A stretch of DNA of 64,000 nucleotides from Nocardia stercoris (GTDB lineage Bacteria; Actinomycetota; Actinomycetes; Mycobacteriales; Mycobacteriaceae). Positions within the stretch are counted from its first letter, which is position 1; each line of letters starts with the position of its first letter. A program made the position numbers and the translations under genes. The DNA lies in contig NZ_RFFH01000001.1 of NCBI RefSeq assembly GCF_003696265.1, positions 1,054,001-1,118,000 on the forward strand, given 5' to 3'. The notes under the pieces were generated by a model that was not told where the DNA came from, made no database searches, and saw only the letters and a list, made by a program, of their open reading frames with translations. Shown piece after piece: positions 60,044 to 64,000 of the stretch.

Positions 60044-62356
60044 ATGTCAGTCCCACCGTATGCCCGTGGCTATGCAGACTTCGGCGGCGAGATCGGCCGC
60101 ACGACGGCCGAGTCGACGCCGGAGTGGATCCACCCGCCGACCGCTCCCGACGGTGCCCCGAACATCGTCGTCGTGCTCGTCGACGACATGGGTTACAGCG
60201 ACATCGGCCCGTTCGGCTCGGAAATCGACACGCCGACCCTGGATCGGCTGGCCGGCAACGGGCTGCGGCTCACCAACTTCCACACCACCCCGCTGTGCTC
60301 ACCGTCGCGTGCCGCCCTGCTGACCGGAATCAATTCCCACCGTGCGGGCTTCGGGTTCGTGGCCAACGCGGACCCGGGATATCCGGGACTGCGCCTGGAA
60401 CTCGCCGACGATGTACTGACGCTGCCGGAGATCTTGCGTGCCAACGGATATGCCACCTACGCGGTCGGAAAGTGGCACCTGGTCCGCGATGCCACCATGC
60501 ACCCGGGCGCGCCACGGGATTCCTGGCCGACGAACCGCGGCTTCGACCGCTACTACGGATCGCTGGAGGGATTGAATTCGTTCTTCCATCCGAATCAGCT
60601 CGTGTCGGACTCCTCGCCGGTGGACATCGACGAATATCCACCGGGCTACTACCTGACCGACGACTACACCGATCGAGCCGTCGGCTATCTGAAGGAGTTG
60701 CGCGCACACGACCCGGTCAAGCCGTTCTTCCTCTACTTCGCGCACACCGCCATGCACGGGCCGCTGCAGGCGAAGCCGGCGGATCGCGCCAAATATCGCG
60801 GCCGCTACCGGGAGGGCTGGGATCGCCTGCGGCAGAGCCGATTCGCCGCACAGTTGGCGGCCGGTCTGTTCCCGGCGGGCACCGAGCAGAAACCGCGCAA
60901 TACCGAGCCGGGATACGAAGCCGCCGAATGGGATTCACTGACGCCCGAGCAGCGGTCGCGCTTCGAGCGCTACATGGAGGTCTACGCGGGCATGGTCGAC
61001 AGCATCGACCAGAGCCTGGGGCGCATCGTCGACACCCTCGAGCAGCTCGGCGAACTCGACAACACCATCATCGTGTTCACCTCGGACAACGGTGGCACCG
61101 CCGAGGGCGGACCCGAGGGCACCCGAACCTATTTCGCCCAGTTCGCCCAGGTGGACGAGCCGAGCTGGGAACGCGACGTGCCCCACGACGACGAACTCAT
61201 CGGGACAGAACGGCTGGGCGTGCACTATCCGCGCGGCTGGGGGCAGGCGTCCAACACCCCGTTCCGGTTCTACAAGGGACAGACGTTCGCCGGCGGGGTG
61301 CGGGTACCCTTCGTCGTGTCCTGGCCCCGAGGATTGCCTCGCGCACACGGCGATTCCGGGGTGCGGCAGGAGTACGTCTACGTCACCGATCTGGCTCCGA
61401 CCCTGCTGGAACTGGCGGGCCTGCGGGTCCCCGAGCGCCGTAACGGACTGCCGGCCAAGGAATTCGACGGGACGTCGGCGGCAGCCGTGTTCCGTGATCC
61501 CGGCGCGGTATCCACCCACGTCGAGCAGTACTCCGAAATGACCGGCCACCGCGGTTTCTACCGGGACGGATGGAAACTGTTGTCGCTGTTCGAACCCGAG
61601 CGCGGCATCGACAACCCGCGCTGGCAGCTGTTCGACGTACGCTCCGATCCGACCGAGCTGCACGATCTTTCGGCGCGACTGCCGGGCAAGGTCGCCGAAC
61701 TCGCGGCGGCCTGGGACGAAGCGGCTTGGCGCAACACGGTTTTCCCGCTCGTCACCCGCAAGGACCTCGCGGTCCGCCGACCCCAGGAGGCCCGCCTCGG
61801 TGCGGCGGTCCGGATCCTGCCGGGCACCCCGACCCTGGAGCGCTACCGCGCGCAGCGTCTGATCGCCTACCGCGACTTCACGATCGACATCGAACTCGCC
61901 GGCTACCGCCCGGGCGACGAGGGTGTCCTGGTCGCGCACGGTGACCCGCTGGGCGGCTACCTCCTGTATGTGGAATCCGGGCACCTCGTCTTCGGATACA
62001 ACGCGTACGGCCGGTACACCTCCGTCGACGCCGGCGAAATCCCCGCGGACAGTAAACGTTTGACCGTCTCGGCCGAGGTCCGTCCGCAGCTGCGCTGGGA
62101 CTTCACCCTGCACATCGACGGACAGGTCGTCGCCGACCTGCCGAACCGGGTTCAACTGGTGGGCATGTCCCCGTGGACCGGAATCTCGGTCGGCCTCGAC
62201 GCCCGCGGCCCGGTCGACTGGGACCTGCGCGCCCGCCACGGTGTCTATCGCTACACCGGTGACCTGCGCGCTGTCACCTACCGTCCCGGCGCGACCCGCG
62301 TTCCCGAGGACACCCAGCGAGCCCTCGACACGGAAGCCGAACTGGTCGCCGAATAG
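60044..62356 (+). CDS. Arylsulfatase (type I, formylglycine)
   Basis: A 770-residue sulfatase. Metal ligands Asp47 and Asp48 lie in VLVDDMGYSDIGPFG. The formylglycine precursor is Cys85 in PLCSPSRAALLTG. Further motifs are YAVGKWHL, LYFAHTAMHGPLQAK, and IIVFTSDNGGTAEGG. The C-terminal 200 residues form a beta-rich domain, as in Pseudomonas-type arylsulfatases. No signal peptide is seen, so it is probably cytosolic. ATG 60044 is taken as start; ATG 60017 is possible. It releases sulfate from sulfate esters, fitting the sulfur theme of the riboswitch operon. Confidence 0.94.
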   Translation: MSVPPYARGYADFGGEIGRTTAESTPEWIHPPTAPDGAPNIVVVLVDDMGYSDIGPFGSEIDTPTLDRLAGNGLRLTNFHTTPLCSPSRAALLTGINSHRAGFGFVANADPGYPGLRLELADDVLTLPEILRANGYATYAVGKWHLVRDATMHPGAPRDSWPTNRGFDRYYGSLEGLNSFFHPNQLVSDSSPVDIDEYPPGYYLTDDYTDRAVGYLKELRAHDPVKPFFLYFAHTAMHGPLQAKPADRAKYRGRYREGWDRLRQSRFAAQLAAGLFPAGTEQKPRNTEPGYEAAEWDSLTPEQRSRFERYMEVYAGMVDSIDQSLGRIVDTLEQLGELDNTIIVFTSDNGGTAEGGPEGTRTYFAQFAQVDEPSWERDVPHDDELIGTERLGVHYPRGWGQASNTPFRFYKGQTFAGGVRVPFVVSWPRGLPRAHGDSGVRQEYVYVTDLAPTLLELAGLRVPERRNGLPAKEFDGTSAAAVFRDPGAVSTHVEQYSEMTGHRGFYRDGWKLLSLFEPERGIDNPRWQLFDVRSDPTELHDLSARLPGKVAELAAAWDEAAWRNTVFPLVTRKDLAVRRPQEARLGAAVRILPGTPTLERYRAQRLIAYRDFTIDIELAGYRPGDEGVLVAHGDPLGGYLLYVESGHLVFGYNAYGRYTSVDAGEIPADSKRLTVSAEVRPQLRWDFTLHIDGQVVADLPNRVQLVGMSPWTGISVGLDARGPVDWDLRARHGVYRYTGDLRAVTYRPGATRVPEDTQRALDTEAELVAE

Positions 62357-62409
62357 TCGGCCCGGAGAGGCCCCGATGCGGGCGATGGCATGTGTGTACC
62401 ATGGTGTGT

Positions 62410-62634
62410 ATGTCGAGGTTGAATATCTACATGCCCGACGAGCTGGCAGAGCGTGCTCGCGAGCGCGGCTTGAATATCTCCGCGCTGGCGCAGGCGGCGG
62501 TTACGGCGGAACTCGCGCGGAACGCGACCGCGGACTGGTTGGCTGAAATCCCGGTTCACACCGACCGTCCGAACAGTACCCATGCGACAGCTCTGGACGC
62601 GTTGGACGCGGCCCGCGACGAACTGGGCTGGTGA
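62410..62634 (+). CDS. CcdA/VapB-like antitoxin
   Basis: A 74-residue protein with an N-terminal ribbon-helix-helix-like DNA-binding part (MSRLNIYMPDELAERARERG, then LNISALAQAAVTAEL) and an acidic C-terminal tail ending in ATALDALDAARDELGW. ATG 62410 is preferred to ATG 62392 and 62401, because the beta strand MSRLNIYMP is the normal start. There is no Shine-Dalgarno sequence. TACCAT at 62397-62402 could be a -10 box, making the message leaderless. The toxin gene starts three bases after the stop. Confidence 0.85.
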   Translation: MSRLNIYMPDELAERARERGLNISALAQAAVTAELARNATADWLAEIPVHTDRPNSTHATALDALDAARDELGW

Positions 62635-62637
62635 TAC

Positions 62638-63063
62638 ATGTCTGCCGAAGAGGTAGTGATCGACGCGAGCTGCCTGGTCGATCTGCTGGCGAACACGGAC
62701 TTGGCCGCACAGGTGCGAGACCGCATCGCGCAGACGGTGATGCATGCCCCGGCCCACGTCGACCTCGAGGTCCTCTCTGCCCTGGGTCGACTCGGTCGTG
62801 CCGGGACTTTGTCCGACGAAGAAGTCGAAGTGGCCCTGGGCCGCCTGGCACGCGCGCCGATTCAGCGTCACCTGCCGGTGAATCTGATTCGCGGAGCCTG
62901 GCAGCGTCGAGCGAACATTCGTTTCGCGGACGCGATCTACGTCGAACTGTCCGATCAGCTCGGCGTGCCGCTGTTGACGACAGACTTTCGTTTGGCGCGC
63001 GCCTATCCGGGGGCGGAACCGGTCGGTCTGGTGACCGCGGAGGACGGGAAGCGCCGTCAGTGA
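62638..63063 (+). CDS. PIN-domain toxin (VapC-like)
   Basis: A 141-residue PIN ribonuclease: EVVIDASCLVDLLA (Asp9), the Glu in VDLEVLSALGR, the Asp in RFADAIYVELS, and LLTTDFRLARAYP. It is of a different subfamily from the VapC at 45539, and its antitoxin is RHH type rather than Phd type. The ATG lies three bases after the antitoxin stop. Confidence 0.92.
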   Translation: MSAEEVVIDASCLVDLLANTDLAAQVRDRIAQTVMHAPAHVDLEVLSALGRLGRAGTLSDEEVEVALGRLARAPIQRHLPVNLIRGAWQRRANIRFADAIYVELSDQLGVPLLTTDFRLARAYPGAEPVGLVTAEDGKRRQ

Positions 63064-63093
63064 CTGAATACTCGGCAGGCAGCGGAATGCATT

Positions 63094-63132
63094 GAGCCCA
63101 GGTCTCTTCGGTACGTGAAGCGACCTGGGCTC
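63094..63132. terminator. Bidirectional terminator between convergent genes
   Basis: GAGCCCAGGTC and GACCTGGGCTC form a perfect 11-bp stem, with an inner CTTC/GAAG pair closing the loop. It separates the PIN toxin gene from the convergent acyltransferase-like gene. Confidence 0.75.
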
Positions 63133-63151
63133 TCGATGTACGGGCCGACCG

Positions 63152-64000
63152 TCAGCAGCCCCAGAAATTGGGTGTCAGACCCCAGTCGTTGAATTCGTCG
63201 ACGATCATCTTCTGCAGCGATTCCCGGGTCGGGAAACGGTCGGGGTCGCAGCCGTTGATGTTGAGCATCATCGTCTTGCCGTCGTTGCCGGTGAACAGGT
63301 TCACGCCGGCTTCGAGCGAGCGGTACAGGTCCACCGGAGCCAGACCCAGACGGGGACGGCCCACGACGATGCGCGCCTTCACACCGCCGATGGTGGAGAC
63401 GCTCTGGATGACCTCGCCCATGTTGGAGACCAGTGCCTCGGGGTTCTTCGCGGTCCGGGACAGGTAGCGGAGCACGGGCAGGGGCAGCATCATCTGGATC
63501 GGCTGCAGGTGCTGGATCGGGGGCGTGCGCGACGGGTCCTTGTAGGCCTGCCCGGCGGTGCGGATCGCGTCGCGGATCTCGACGAGGTCGATCTTGCCGC
63601 CGGAGCGGTAGGTGACCTGGATCGGCAGTGCGGTGGTGTTGTTGGCGCTCGCGTCGCCGTCGCCGGAGCGCAGGGCGTGCGGGACCTCGACGCGCACCTT
63701 GGTGCCCTCGGTGACTCGGCCGCTGCGGCCGAGCAGGCCGGTGCACAGCGCGACCATCACGCCGTTGACGGTTCCGCCGCGCTGCTCCGCGATTCGTTCG
63801 ACGTCGGCCACCGGCACCTCGAGGATGACCGAGGCGGGCGTCCACTCGCCGTCGAAGTGCAGGCGGGGTTCGGCCGGGCGCGGGTTGCGCGGCTTGCCGG
63901 TCACATGGCGGGCCTTCCAGGCCCGGCCGAGGCCGATCCCGGCGGCCCGCAGCTGGCGGCCGGCGTCGACCAGGTGACCGCGCACCTCGACGAGCTTGGA
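63152..64000 (-). CDS. Condensation/WS-DGAT-like acyltransferase (partial, 5' end outside window)
   Basis: The last ~282 residues of a larger protein; the frame is open to the window edge. The pattern RGGTVNGVMVALCTGLLG, VRVEVPHALRSGD, a SANNTTALPIQV strand and a C-terminal SLEAGVNLFTGNDGKTMMLN resembles the C-terminal half of wax ester synthase/diacylglycerol acyltransferases and related condensation-fold proteins of Mycobacteriales. The catalytic HHxxxDG motif would be in the missing N-terminal half, so the activity is not verified. A GTG at 63985 is not considered the true start. Confidence 0.65.
   Translation of the reverse strand, partial: SKLVEVRGHLVDAGRQLRAAGIGLGRAWKARHVTGKPRNPRPAEPRLHFDGEWTPASVILEVPVADVERIAEQRGGTVNGVMVALCTGLLGRSGRVTEGTKVRVEVPHALRSGDGDASANNTTALPIQVTYRSGGKIDLVEIRDAIRTAGQAYKDPSRTPPIQHLQPIQMMLPLPVLRYLSRTAKNPEALVSNMGEVIQSVSTIGGVKARIVVGRPRLGLAPVDLYRSLEAGVNLFTGNDGKTMMLNINGCDPDRFPTRESLQKMIVDEFNDWGLTPNFWGC

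Overview
The window is GC-rich DNA from an actinobacterium of the Mycobacteriales, most likely Nocardia or a close relative (inference). The evidence is an LpqN-family lipoprotein, frequent GTG and TTG starts, and a core gene order (ftsY-amt-glnK-glnD-ffh, rpsP-KH-rimM-trmD, rplS-lepB-rnhB, yraN-comM-dprA-xerC, rpsB-tsf-pyrH-frr-cdsA-rlmN) that matches the mycobacterial arrangement. No tRNA, rRNA, transposase, integrase or CRISPR array was seen.

Bases 1-4400 hold envelope lipoproteins, an arrestin-like protein, a cytochrome P450 and a DUF2237 protein. Bases 4672-12944 carry both SRP GTPases (FtsY, Ffh) around the ammonium module amtB-glnK-glnD, which has a GlnR-type box upstream. Bases 12990-16620 are a patchwork: DUF4267, a broken FAD oxidase beside an intact LysR regulator, an amidohydrolase and a decayed Uma2 remnant. 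Bases 16834-29005 are translation, RNA-modification, secretion and recombination housekeeping genes, with Tex and a membrane protein between trmD and rplS, and two perfect DnaA boxes upstream of yraN-comM-dprA. Bases 29057-33663 hold a self-contained MFS/MarR efflux unit with twin operators on its promoter, YqeY, DUF1990, an M23 peptidase and a DUF202 pair. Bases 33877-40119 run from rpsB to rlmN.

From rlmN onward the window is accessory. The 3' half of rlmN occurs a second time about 3.9 kb downstream, and the sequence around its stop codon a third time. Two rare large proteins and a decayed relative of one of them lie between these copies. This looks like repeated integration at the rlmN 3' end. 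A VapBC pair, a haemolysin III protein whose start lies in a 12-bp palindrome, a decayed hydrolase and a cupin follow. A similar architecture recurs at the cupin: about 100 bp covering its 3' end is repeated downstream and brackets an ECF41 sigma factor plus a flavoprotein.

Bases 50936-57907 form a SAM-IV riboswitch-controlled operon: a branched-chain-type ABC transporter, a luciferase-like monooxygenase, a CMD protein and an AhpD-like protein. It is best read as uptake and oxidation of an unknown organosulfur compound (inference). A Kup potassium transporter, an arylsulfatase, a second toxin-antitoxin pair and a partial acyltransferase-like gene close the window.
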